A DNA stretch of 9,006 nucleotides from an uncultured Parvularculaceae bacterium (GTDB lineage: Bacteria > Pseudomonadota > Alphaproteobacteria > Caulobacterales > Parvularculaceae), in NCBI GenBank assembly GCA_947259815.1, contig CAMYNO010000346.1:1-9006 (forward strand). Direction: 5' to 3'. This document shows, piece by piece, positions 1 to 6,426 of this stretch. Positions within the stretch are counted from its first letter, which is position 1. Every line of letters starts with the position of its first letter. Both the position numbers and the translations under genes were made by a program. Below the pieces are notes generated by a model. That model had not been told where the DNA came from. It saw nothing but the letters and a program-made list of their open reading frames with translations, and searched no databases.

Positions 1-130
1 AACAGGAAAACTGAAATTTCAGCAGACTGAGTATGACAGCCTCGAAAAAGCGCCGGAAGCGTTTCTGGGGCTGTTCAGCGGCGCCAATACCGGCAAGGCT
101 GTTGTGCGCGTCGGGCCGGACCCGAAATAA
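1..130 (+). CDS. C-terminal end of a medium-chain NADP-dependent oxidoreductase (partial)
   Basis: Only the last 42 codons are present, read from base 2 to the TAA at 128-130; the gene starts outside the window. The visible end contains APEAFLGLFSGANTGKAVV followed by a short tail. This resembles the C-terminus of the zinc-independent medium-chain dehydrogenase/reductase group that includes curcumin/alkenal reductases and YncB-like proteins. There 'APEAF.GL..G.N.GK.VV.V' is the final helix and strand of the catalytic domain. By family, such enzymes reduce alpha,beta-unsaturated carbonyl compounds with NADPH in the cytoplasm. The nucleotide-binding fold is not visible, so the subfamily cannot be settled. 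No strong terminator is visible just after the stop; the palindromic repeat about 80 bases downstream may serve that role. Confidence 0.75.
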   Translation, partial: TGKLKFQQTEYDSLEKAPEAFLGLFSGANTGKAVVRVGPDPK

Positions 131-212
131 AATATCGGGTATGGGTAAAGCGGGTGCTGCTCTTTCGCCCGGTGTATCCAGAGCGGATTGCTGACGAGGT
201 GATGCGCGCCGC

Positions 213-303
213 CCATCCTTCGAGACAAAATTTTTCCTTCATCCTGAGGAGAGCCGCAGGCTCGTCTCGAAGGGCGAAGGAAAAATTTCCCTCAGGATGA
301 GGG
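213..303. repeat. Nested alphaproteobacterial intergenic palindromic repeat
   Basis: The ends are CCATCCTTCGAGAC (213-226) and CCCTCAGGATGAGGG (289-303), the two halves of a palindromic unit common between genes in alphaproteobacteria. Inside lies a perfect 13-bp inverted repeat, 228-240 against 276-288, and within that a second unit of the same family in the opposite orientation (240-273). If transcribed, the outer stem would expose the inner hairpin. A role as transcription terminator or mRNA 3'-end stabiliser for the convergent flanking genes is possible but inferred. I recognise the family from its characteristic words; no copy count could be made. Confidence 0.75.
240..273. repeat. Inner repeat unit with short hairpin
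   Basis: This is a complete unit: CATCCTGAGGA at the left, a GAGCC-GCA-GGCTC hairpin (251-263) in the middle and GTCTCGAAGG at the right. Its right half is the reverse complement of the outer unit's left half (217-226), so the inner unit is inverted relative to the outer one. It sits in the loop between the two arms of the outer 13-bp stem. This arrangement suggests one unit inserted into, or was copied within, another. Confidence 0.65.
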
Positions 304-344
304 CTGTGTGAGACATCTGATCCGCAACAGGTCTATACTGTTTC

Positions 345-368
345 GAAGGAAAAGTGGTTCACCGGTTT
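345..368. repeat. Possible short intergenic mosaic motif (AAAAGTGG..CCGGTTTT)
   Basis: The stretch reads GGAAAAGTGG, then TTCA, then CCGGTTTT, an imperfect palindrome. Similar 'GGAAAAGTGG..ACCGGTTTT' words recur between genes in Rhizobiales and related orders, which I state from memory. Only one copy is in this window, so repeat status cannot be confirmed here. Confidence 0.35.
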
Positions 369-401
369 TGATCTGATAACGTGCACTGACGCATCTGGAG
401 T

Positions 402-430
402 ATCCTGATGAGCCACCGATATGTCAGGAT
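402..430 (-). terminator. Weak hairpin downstream of the acidic exported protein gene
   Basis: ATCCTGA (402-408) and TCAGGAT (424-430) form a 7-bp stem with a 15-base loop, ten bases beyond the TAA of the minus-strand gene at 440. No T tract follows, so it does not meet the usual rule for an intrinsic terminator. It could be a chance repeat or a 3'-end stabilising hairpin. Confidence 0.25.
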
Positions 431-439
431 GCTGAGGGC

Positions 440-976
440 TTACGTCTCTTGCAATGCGCCTGTCAGGTCGTCGAGGGCATACTCGATTTCGACCAGCTCT
501 TCGCGGATCATCGTAATAGCGCCAAGGGTTTCTTCAAACTCGTCTTCGCCCAGCTCGTCGCGGCGCGCATCCAGAAGCTCTTCCGCTTCGGCGAGGGTTT
601 CGCGCGTCTCGCTCAACGCTTTGCCGGTGGCGCGTTCGACCGCCGTTTTGGCGATTTTGAAGGCGACATTGGCGATGGCCTGTCCGGCCGGCGCGTCTTT
701 GACGTCTTCCCTGGCATCTTCGATGTCGTAAATTGCGTCCCTTATATCCGTGCGCGCATCGACGAGGTCGTCTCGTAATTCGTCGATATCGTCGTCGTCC
801 ATCTCGATCAGTTCGTCCAGTAACTCATCGGCGTCGCCAAGGTGAAACTTGCCGGCGTTAGCATTTGTCGGGGCAAGCGCGGCGATGGACAGCGCGATCA
901 ACGCTGCAGCGGCGAGCAAGAAGTTGCGAAAGGCCGCGCGCGGATTGTTGAGATTGAGGGTTCTTAAAGTCAGCAT
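440..976 (-). CDS. Highly acidic exported helical protein, function unknown
   Basis: The product is 178 residues if it starts at the ATG at 974-976. That start follows AAAGGA (987-992) with ten bases between and places a standard signal peptide at the N-terminus. An in-frame ATG at 1004-1006 would add ten charged residues. The signal peptide has basic residues, a hydrophobic core at about 19-35 and a likely signal peptidase I site at ANA|GKF (41/42). No lipobox Cys is present. The mature part has 44 Asp/Glu in 137 residues against about 14 Lys/Arg, including a DDDD run near residue 60. Spacing of Leu/Ile/Val suggests two long amphipathic helices (about 48-95 and 118-172) around a less charged middle. 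I recognise no family. A periplasmic location is predicted; cation binding or a scaffold role would fit but is speculation. It lies 177 bases downstream of the LOG gene, same strand. Confidence 0.75.
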   Translation of the reverse strand: MLTLRTLNLNNPRAAFRNFLLAAAALIALSIAALAPTNANAGKFHLGDADELLDELIEMDDDDIDELRDDLVDARTDIRDAIYDIEDAREDVKDAPAGQAIANVAFKIAKTAVERATGKALSETRETLAEAEELLDARRDELGEDEFEETLGAITMIREELVEIEYALDDLTGALQET

Positions 977-1153
977 GGCTCCGGTTTCCTTTTCTTTGCG
1001 CTTCATGTTTGCGGGGCAAACAGCGAAACGTCCGCCGCAGGTCTTTTCGCCTGCATCTGGGCGGCTTCCAAGGTTAACCCTGACAGCTGCGCGAGGGGGG
1101 GGAAAGCGCCATTGCGACGGAGCGTGCGTAACTTGCGGCAAAGGCGGTGGAAT

Positions 1154-1708
1154 TCAGGCGCGCGCCCGCAGCATGTGGTTTTCGGCGGTGGGAAACACGT
1201 CTTCCGGTTTTTCCACGAAAATGAGATCGGTGCGCAGCGCTTTGTCGGCGAACCCCTGGTCGATGATATGGTCAACCAGGTTCTTCAGAGGCGTCCAGAA
1301 CTCTTTCATATTCAGCACAATGATCGGTTTGCGGTGCAGGGAGAGACGCGCCCAGGACGACACTTCGATCAATTCTTCCAGCGTGCCGATGCCGCCCGGA
1401 AGCGTTAAAATGGCGTCGGATTCCTCGAACATCAGCATTTTACGCTCATGCATGGTCTTGACGATTTTGTGATCGACGCCTTCCAGGACGCCCTCAAGTT
1501 CGACCAGAAAATCGGGAATGACGCCAAATACCTTGCCGCCCGCATCGCGAGCAGCGCCCGCGGTCGCGCCCATGAGGCCAAGCTTGCCGCCGCCATAGAC
1601 AATACGGCAGTCGCGGCGAGCGGCTTCCTCCCCAATCCACTGGGCGGCTTTTTCGAAGTCGGGGTCGGCGCCGGTTCGCGACCCGCAGTAAACACAAAGC
1701 GATTTCAT
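1154..1708 (-). CDS. LOG-family (TIGR00730) nucleotide 5'-monophosphate phosphoribohydrolase
   Basis: This 184-residue protein has the usual family length and its hallmarks: CVYCGS at 5-10, YGGGKLGLMG at 38-47, the conserved MHERK segment at 86-90 and PGGIGTLEE at 104-112, the PGGxGTxxE phosphoribohydrolase motif with its catalytic Glu. Family members split an N-glycosidic bond of a nucleoside 5'-monophosphate, releasing a base and ribose 5-phosphate. Plant and some bacterial members act on N6-modified AMP to give cytokinins; many bacterial proteins of this family have no proven physiological substrate. They are cytoplasmic, often dimeric Rossmann-fold enzymes. The ATG at 1706-1708 is chosen because the conserved N-terminal strand starts there. 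No good Shine-Dalgarno lies close to it. The gene is divergent from the LysM protein across 119 bases. Confidence 0.92.
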   Translation of the reverse strand: MKSLCVYCGSRTGADPDFEKAAQWIGEEAARRDCRIVYGGGKLGLMGATAGAARDAGGKVFGVIPDFLVELEGVLEGVDHKIVKTMHERKMLMFEESDAILTLPGGIGTLEELIEVSSWARLSLHRKPIIVLNMKEFWTPLKNLVDHIIDQGFADKALRTDLIFVEKPEDVFPTAENHMLRARA

Positions 1709-1740
1709 GAATTTACAACGTTTGAAGGGTTCCTCAGATC

Positions 1741-1768
1741 ATTGTACGATGATTTCCCGCAGGGTAAA
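1741..1768 (-). promoter_or_regulatory. Candidate sigma-70-type promoter for the LOG gene
   Basis: On the minus strand TTTACC (1763-1768) and TACAAT (1741-1746) are separated by 16 bases. They match 4 of 6 and 5 of 6 positions of the -35 and -10 consensus. Initiation would fall near 1734, giving a leader of about 26 bases before the ATG at 1708. Assignment rests on consensus alone. Confidence 0.35.
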
Positions 1769-1811
1769 GTCTATTTCCGGCAACGAGGCTGAGGGCAACG
1801 GGGCTGGCGGC

Positions 1812-1821
1812 AAGGAAGGGG
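1812..1821 (+). promoter_or_regulatory. Ribosome binding site selecting the GTG start of the LysM protein
   Basis: The purine stretch AAGGAAGGGG ends six bases before the GTG at 1828-1830. It is the only strong Shine-Dalgarno-like sequence in the gap. It supports the GTG as the true start, which places the hydrophobic anchor right at the N-terminus. Confidence 0.6.
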
Positions 1822-1827
1822 TACGGC

Positions 1828-2796
1828 GTGCGCGTATTGGTTATCATCTTGTTACTGATCGTTTTGGGGTTCCTTGCATGGAAGGGGGCGGAGCGATTCG
1901 GTCTCATTGAAACCCCGCCCGAAGAGGCCGCAACCACGACGCAGCCTGACGAGATCGACCCGATCGACGATGTCGAGGCCGAGGCGGCGTTGCCGAGTTT
2001 CGATATCGTTCGCGTCGACCGCACAGGCTATGCTGTCATTGCCGGGCGCGCCGCGCCGAACGCCAGCGTGACGATCTATGCCAATGGCGAGGAGCTGGCG
2101 GAGACGGAGGCGGGCGCTGACGGCTCATGGGTGATTTCAACCGATACGCCCCTTGCCGCCGGTCCGGTCGAACTCAGCCTGTCCATGACGACAACTGACG
2201 GGCTGACGGTGCGGTCCGAACAGACTGTCATCATTCTGGTGCCGACCCGTGAAGGCGATGCGCCGCGCGTCCTGCGTACGACGCCGGGCGGCGCCACCGA
2301 AGTGTTGCAGGATCCGAGCGATGTCGGGGAAGGACTCGGGCCATTAGCGCTTGAGGTGATCGATTATGATGCGTCGGGTGCGGTTATTTTTTCCGGCCGC
2401 GCATCGCCGGGCGCGGTGGTGCAGATTTTTATCGACCGGCAACTGATCGGACAGGCGCAGGCTAATGAACAAGGGCGCTGGTCGTTTTCCCCTGATGCAA
2501 CGATTAATCCCGGCGTGTACGATCTTTTGATTGTTCAACTGGATGAAAATGGCCGACCGGCCTACGCTATCGAGCTACCGTTTGAACGTGCATCGCTGGA
2601 TGATATTGAGCTTCGCGACGGACGAGTGATCGTGCAGCCCGGCAATAGCCTGTGGCGCATCGCCCGGCGGGCCTATGGGCGTGGCGCTCAGTATACGATC
2701 ATATATGAGGCGAATGCGGACCAGATCCGCGATCCCGATCTGATTTATCCGGGACAGATTTTCGAAGTTCCAGAAACCGCCGAAGACGAAGGCTGA
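1828..2796 (+). CDS. Membrane-anchored LysM protein with two Ig-like domains
   Basis: The 322-residue product begins with an uncleaved-looking hydrophobic anchor (about 3-18). An acidic, Pro-rich linker (about 28-55) follows. Two similar beta-rich modules come next: about 57-137 ('AGRAAPNASVTIYANGE...ADGSWV') and about 174-250 ('SGRASPGAVVQIFIDRQ...EQGRWSF'). The shared 'GRA.P.A.V.I......G.W' pattern is that of bacterial Ig-like folds seen in exported proteins. Residues 267-316 form a LysM domain (VQPGNSLWRIARRAYG ... IYPGQIFEVP), which by family binds N-acetylglucosamine-containing glycans, normally peptidoglycan. No hydrolase domain is present, so a structural or targeting role in the periplasm is the likely job. 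The start is the GTG after a strong Shine-Dalgarno. Its TGA at 2794-2796 abuts the convergent queG stop with no base between. Confidence 0.88.
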   Translation: MRVLVIILLLIVLGFLAWKGAERFGLIETPPEEAATTTQPDEIDPIDDVEAEAALPSFDIVRVDRTGYAVIAGRAAPNASVTIYANGEELAETEAGADGSWVISTDTPLAAGPVELSLSMTTTDGLTVRSEQTVIILVPTREGDAPRVLRTTPGGATEVLQDPSDVGEGLGPLALEVIDYDASGAVIFSGRASPGAVVQIFIDRQLIGQAQANEQGRWSFSPDATINPGVYDLLIVQLDENGRPAYAIELPFERASLDDIELRDGRVIVQPGNSLWRIARRAYGRGAQYTIIYEANADQIRDPDLIYPGQIFEVPETAEDEG

Positions 2797-3930
2797 TTAT
2801 GCGCGCGGCGGATCGTTCCACTCGTCCATGACCGTCGGATCACGTTCGGCTGGCAGGTAATCGTCGCGCAGCGCTGAGAACGTCTCGCTGTCCGTCAGTC
2901 GTGCTGTGGCCCAGACCGCCGCACCGCGCACCAGCGCATTGTCGTCTTTCAGCAGGGACTTTAACGAACGCAGCAGCTTCGCGTCGCCGCTATTGCCGAT
3001 GGCGATGGCGACATTGCGGATAAACCGGTCGCGCCCGATGCGTTTGATTGGCGAGCCGGAAAACTTTTTTCGAAAACCGGCGTCATCAAGACCGGCGAGT
3101 TCGCCAAGCGCCGGAGACTTAAGATCGTCGCGGGCGGTGAGCGCCGTTTCGCGGGCGTTTTGCGCGAATTTATTCCACGGGCACACCGACAGGCAATCGT
3201 CGCATCCATAAATGCGATTGCCAATGCCCTTGCGTAATTCGCGCGCTATCGCGCCCTTATGTTCAATCGTCAGGTAGGAAATACAGCGCCGCGCATCGAG
3301 TTGATACGGGGCGGGGAATGCGTTTGTCGGACAGATATCGAGACAATTGCGGCAGGTTCCGCAATGATCGTCTTCGGTCGCATCCGGCGGTAAGTCGATT
3401 GTCGTCAGAATGACGCCGATAAACAGCCACGATCCGAACTCGCGTGAGACAAGGTTCGTGTGCTTGCCCTGCCAGCCGGCGCCCGCTTGCGCGGCCAGCG
3501 GTTTTTCCATGACGGGGGCGGTATCGACGAAGACTTTCAGCTCGCCGCCATGAGTCTGGGCCATCCATCGGCCAAGTTGTTTCAGGCGCTTTTTGACGAC
3601 ATCGTGATAGTCGCGGTTTTGCGCGTATACGGAGATTACACCGGCGCTGCGGTTATTCAGCGCCTCCATCGGGTCCGCCTCCGGCCCGTAATTCATCGTC
3701 AGGACGATGGCGGTTTTCGCCTCCGGCCACAAAGCCGTCGGCGCCGCGCGCTGGTCCTTGCGCGCCTCAAGCCAGTCCATGTCGCCATGGCGTTTCTGTT
3801 TAATGAAGTCGTTCAGGCGTTCGCCCGTCTCAGTCGGTAGCGACGCATTGGTGAAATGTACGCCGTCAAATCCCAACATCCGCGCATGATCGCGAATGGC
3901 CGCGCGAATGCCGGTCGCATCGGCGTCCAT
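2797..3930 (-). CDS. queG: Epoxyqueuosine reductase
   Basis: This enzyme performs the last step of queuosine synthesis: cobalamin-dependent reduction of epoxyqueuosine to queuosine in the wobble position of GUN-anticodon tRNAs. Visible hallmarks are DTAPVMEKPLAAQAGAGWQGKHTN (from 136, with the Asp at the position proposed as proton donor), written here as the segment 136-159. The first cluster motif has Cys 190, 193, 196 and 200 followed by Pro. CISYLTIEHKG is at 216-226, and the second motif has Cys 243, 246 and 250 followed by Pro. Together they hold two [4Fe-4S] clusters. Residues about 300-345 form the C-terminal HEAT-like repeat. The 377-residue length is normal. The ATG at 3928-3930 is preferred because it begins the conserved N-terminus and overlaps the upstream GST-like stop by one base (TGATG). 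This suggests translational coupling. An in-frame start at 4059 would add 43 unrelated residues lying inside the GST-like gene. Confidence 0.96.
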   Translation of the reverse strand: MDADATGIRAAIRDHARMLGFDGVHFTNASLPTETGERLNDFIKQKRHGDMDWLEARKDQRAAPTALWPEAKTAIVLTMNYGPEADPMEALNNRSAGVISVYAQNRDYHDVVKKRLKQLGRWMAQTHGGELKVFVDTAPVMEKPLAAQAGAGWQGKHTNLVSREFGSWLFIGVILTTIDLPPDATEDDHCGTCRNCLDICPTNAFPAPYQLDARRCISYLTIEHKGAIARELRKGIGNRIYGCDDCLSVCPWNKFAQNARETALTARDDLKSPALGELAGLDDAGFRKKFSGSPIKRIGRDRFIRNVAIAIGNSGDAKLLRSLKSLLKDDNALVRGAAVWATARLTDSETFSALRDDYLPAERDPTVMDEWNDPPRA

Positions 3931-4610
3931 CAAAAGTCCGGATCGGCGTAATGGCGAGGCGGCGGCATACCCTCGACCCGGTCGCGCAATATCGGGCGCA
4001 TCGCCGGGCGAGACTTGATCCGCGCATACCATTCCTTGACGGCGGGGAAGCGATCCCATGGCATTGCGTCCACATAATCCACGGCTGAGATAAAACCTGC
4101 TGCGGCAATGGCAGCGGCGGTGAATGGATCGCCGGCAAACCAGTTGCGATGATCGAGCAGCCAGCCGAAATAATCCATGTGCCAGTCAAGGGCTTCAAGT
4201 CCGGTGCGCAAGAGATCGTAATCAGGCTGCCCGCGCCGCATCAAGCGCTTATCAATTCGTTCCCGGACGATCAGGTTAACCACATCGTGCTCAAACTTTT
4301 CGGTAAACCATACCACCAGTCGCCGTGTCTCCGCGCGGCGCGCAGCGCCGGTGGGCAAAAGACTGGGGGAGGGGTAACGCTCCTCAAGATATTCGATTGT
4401 GACATGGGCGGGGGCGAGCGTTATTTCTTCGCCCTCGGCCGTTTCATCCAGCAATATCGGAATGGTTCCCGCCGGGTTGGATGATACGATGCGCTCCCCC
4501 GCCTCCCAGGGGCGGGTTTCCTCAAATTCCGCCGGCAACCCTTTTTCCGCAAGCGCGATGCGGATCATTCGCGAGGCAGGATCGAGGGGCATATGCAGCA
4601 GGCGGCGCAT
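3930..4610 (-). CDS. Glutathione S-transferase-like protein, coupled to queG
   Basis: The 226-residue protein has the two-domain GST layout. The thioredoxin-like half (about 1-80) has PLDPASRMIRIAL at 8-20 and NPAGTIPIL at 45-53, with the cis-Pro at 51. The helical half runs from about 90 to 210. Family members usually conjugate or bind glutathione in the cytoplasm. Two conserved features look altered. The Glu/Asp-Ser pair that grips the gamma-glutamyl group before 'IEYLEE' is replaced by Pro67-Ala68. The Asp of the N-capping box in the helical domain is Ala167 (FTAAAIAAAG). Glutathione use is therefore uncertain. The ATG at 4608-4610 follows AAAGGA (4616-4621) at seven bases. Its TGA shares one base with the queG ATG, so the two are translated from one message. 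No link between this protein and queuosine is established; it may help thiol or redox handling. Confidence 0.85.
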   Translation of the reverse strand: MRRLLHMPLDPASRMIRIALAEKGLPAEFEETRPWEAGERIVSSNPAGTIPILLDETAEGEEITLAPAHVTIEYLEERYPSPSLLPTGAARRAETRRLVVWFTEKFEHDVVNLIVRERIDKRLMRRGQPDYDLLRTGLEALDWHMDYFGWLLDHRNWFAGDPFTAAAIAAAGFISAVDYVDAMPWDRFPAVKEWYARIKSRPAMRPILRDRVEGMPPPRHYADPDF

Positions 4611-4615
4611 GGATT

Positions 4616-4621
4616 TCCTTT
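4616..4621 (-). promoter_or_regulatory. Ribosome binding site of the GST-like/queG message
   Basis: AAAGGA on the minus strand lies five bases before the ATG at 4610, counted from its last base. It is the clear initiation signal for the two-gene unit, since queG itself lacks one and depends on the TGATG overlap. Confidence 0.5.
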
Positions 4622-4815
4622 ACTCTAACGCAGAAAGGCGCGGCGCAAACTGTTAACCACGCGGGCGCCGCCCTGCACAAGCTCAATCAGGCGATTCTTT
4701 GAGGCGCCGCGCAGCCATACCCGCGGCAAAGCGTTTGCACTTGCACCCTTAGCAACGCCGCTTTGGTGTTTCGAAATGAGACGCCGGCGTTATCGAAGTA
4801 AGGGAAAGCGCGATT

Positions 4816-6426
4816 ATGTCCAGAAATGGCGGCGAATACTCCTCAGATTACGCCTGGCGGCGTCCGGCGCCGATGGCCCGGCGAATCGCCATGTCCCTGT
4901 TTGCATGGCAGCGCCCGACGATTTCCTATTTCACCGCAATTGCGGCCTCAGCTCCTTTCATCATCGCGGCATTCGTTGCGCCGGCATTGCTCAGCCTGTC
5001 GCCGACCGTTGAAATGATCGCGCCCATCGCCGATGCGCGCGCGGCAAGCGCCGGCGAAATCGGCCTGGAGACGGTGAGCGCTCCTTTCTACCTGATTACT
5101 TTGATGCTAGGCGATTTGCTTGAGGATTCGCCGGGCCGCGTGCATCTGGTCGCAAAGGCGTTAAGTGCGTTTCTCGTCGTTGTGCCGATGGCGTATTTCT
5201 CGGTTTCACGTTTGCCGCTCTTCGCCGGCGCCGTGCTGACCGCCGCGCTTGCCGGGACAGTCGCATCGCCATTTGGCGGACCTGCTGAGTTTGCGTTGGC
5301 GCTGTTTCTTGTCTGCGGATTTTGTTTCCTGTCGCCCTGCGCCGATAACAATCGCGGGCGCGCGCGCTTTGAGGGCGTTCTCGCCGGCGTTTCGTTGTTT
5401 GGTTTGTGGATGCTCAATCCGGTCTTTTCGCTGGCGGGCATCGTCGCTCTTTCCCTGTGCCCGTTTCTGTCGGGGCCGCACGGTCTTAACCGCTACGCAT
5501 CGACGCTTCTTTGTCTGGCGATCTGCGCGGGCGTTGCTGAATTTTTAGCGCCGGGCGTGAACATGGCGCGGGCCGCCGCCGCGTCGGGCGCCCTAACGAT
5601 GGGTTTTGATTTTTCCGATGGGGATGCTGCGTTTCGACTGAGCGGCGTCGCGATGAGCGCGCTTCTTGTTATCGCCATGACAGCAATCTTTGGCGGTCGC
5701 GAAAATTTACGCGCGACCATGAGCGCGCTTGGATTTGGCCTTGCCGCTTTCGTTGCCGCGCGTCTTGCCGGCGCCAACACACTGCCCGTCTTTGTCTTCG
5801 CAGCAACGATGGCTGCGTTTTCCGTATCCTCGCCATTCTATGACGGCCTCTTCCGCAGTCATGACCGCGCAAGCGTCGCCGCCGCCCTTGGCGTTGCTGT
5901 CCTTCCGATGTTCTGGACCGGATCATTGGCCGCGCACGCCGCACAACAATTCTCCTTGCAATACCAGACTGCGCAAAATGCGCCGCAGGATATCCGCAGT
6001 GAGTTTGCCCTGGTGCAGCCCGGTGGTCCGACCATTGCCCGCTGGATAGAAGAGGGGCGGTTCTCCACGCCGGAAGCGCGCGAATTACTGGCGCTTGCCC
6101 CGGTCGACCAGTCGGCGGTGTTACTCGAAGCGGCAAGCCGCGCCAAAACGATTACGGCGCGCGGCCACGAGGTCGCAATTCTCACCGGCGCTGACGCGGC
6201 CTGCGTTATCGCGGGAAATCGTGATTGCCACGCCGACTCAAATGACGCGGCGGCGACGGCGAGTGTCGTCTTTGTTCCTCGCCTCGATCTCGGTCCGGCG
6301 GCTCTTGCCGCAAAGGGCCGCGCCGAAGCGCTCCTCTATACGGAATTCAAACTCGAAGAAGAAACCCCGTTCTGGGAGATCTGGGTGCGCCGCAACGTTA
6401 CGTCGGTTGGCCTGCTTCGCAACTAA
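4816..6426 (+). CDS. Polytopic membrane protein with C-terminal soluble domain; possible GT-C glycosyltransferase relative
   Basis: The 536-residue product has an N-terminal basic tail (1-34) and about ten to eleven hydrophobic segments. They lie near residues 39-62, 88-100, 111-130, 133-150, 157-173, 187-219 (two), 229-245, 275-292, 300-337 (two) and 352-372. A soluble domain of about 160 residues (375-536) follows. After the first segment comes a loop with several acidic residues. Then comes 'APFYLITLMLGDLLED...RVHLVAKALSAFLVVVPMAYF', which recalls the 'PP.Y....' and following 'RL.SAL.G.....Y' stretch of ArnT/PMT-type GT-C glycosyltransferases. The usual acidic catalytic pair in the first loop cannot be assigned with confidence, so this is a weak resemblance. 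The C-terminal domain has two Cys (463, 471) and ends near VGLLRN. The ATG at 4816 follows AGGGA loosely spaced; Met20 and Met26 are alternatives. Its end overlaps cysQ by 4 bases, convergently. Confidence 0.7.
   Translation: MSRNGGEYSSDYAWRRPAPMARRIAMSLFAWQRPTISYFTAIAASAPFIIAAFVAPALLSLSPTVEMIAPIADARAASAGEIGLETVSAPFYLITLMLGDLLEDSPGRVHLVAKALSAFLVVVPMAYFSVSRLPLFAGAVLTAALAGTVASPFGGPAEFALALFLVCGFCFLSPCADNNRGRARFEGVLAGVSLFGLWMLNPVFSLAGIVALSLCPFLSGPHGLNRYASTLLCLAICAGVAEFLAPGVNMARAAAASGALTMGFDFSDGDAAFRLSGVAMSALLVIAMTAIFGGRENLRATMSALGFGLAAFVAARLAGANTLPVFVFAATMAAFSVSSPFYDGLFRSHDRASVAAALGVAVLPMFWTGSLAAHAAQQFSLQYQTAQNAPQDIRSEFALVQPGGPTIARWIEEGRFSTPEARELLALAPVDQSAVLLEAASRAKTITARGHEVAILTGADAACVIAGNRDCHADSNDAAATASVVFVPRLDLGPAALAAKGRAEALLYTEFKLEEETPFWEIWVRRNVTSVGLLRN

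Larger units (their letters stand above)
131..439. other. Non-coding intergenic stretch carrying palindromic repeats
   Basis: This 309-base gap separates the convergent oxidoreductase and acidic exported protein genes. Short open frames crossing it show no recognisable protein and no ribosome binding sites. Its content is a nested palindromic element (213-303), a short GC/AT mosaic motif around 345-368 and a 7-bp inverted repeat (402-430) close to the stop of the next gene. As the 3' side of both flanking genes, it needs no promoter, which suits a site where intergenic repeats accumulate. Confidence 0.7.

Noticed and set aside
1023..1050. GCGAAA..TTTCGC inverted repeat between LOG and the acidic protein gene as a terminator
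   Set aside because: Only six pairs around a 16-base loop with no T tract on the minus strand; kept as chance.
977..1141. N-terminal extension of the acidic exported protein to an earlier in-frame start
   Set aside because: It would bury the signal peptide behind 55 residues; the ATG at 976 has a ribosome binding site and a proper export signal.
3931..4059. Upstream extension of queG by 43 residues to an earlier in-frame start
   Set aside because: It would lie wholly inside the GST-like gene, encodes Arg/Pro-rich sequence unlike any QueG N-terminus, and ignores the TGATG overlap that gives the normal start.
5669..6136. A 155-codon minus-strand open frame inside the membrane protein gene
   Set aside because: Arg- and Pro-rich composition typical of the antisense of a GC-rich gene; the plus-strand frame has clear membrane segments.
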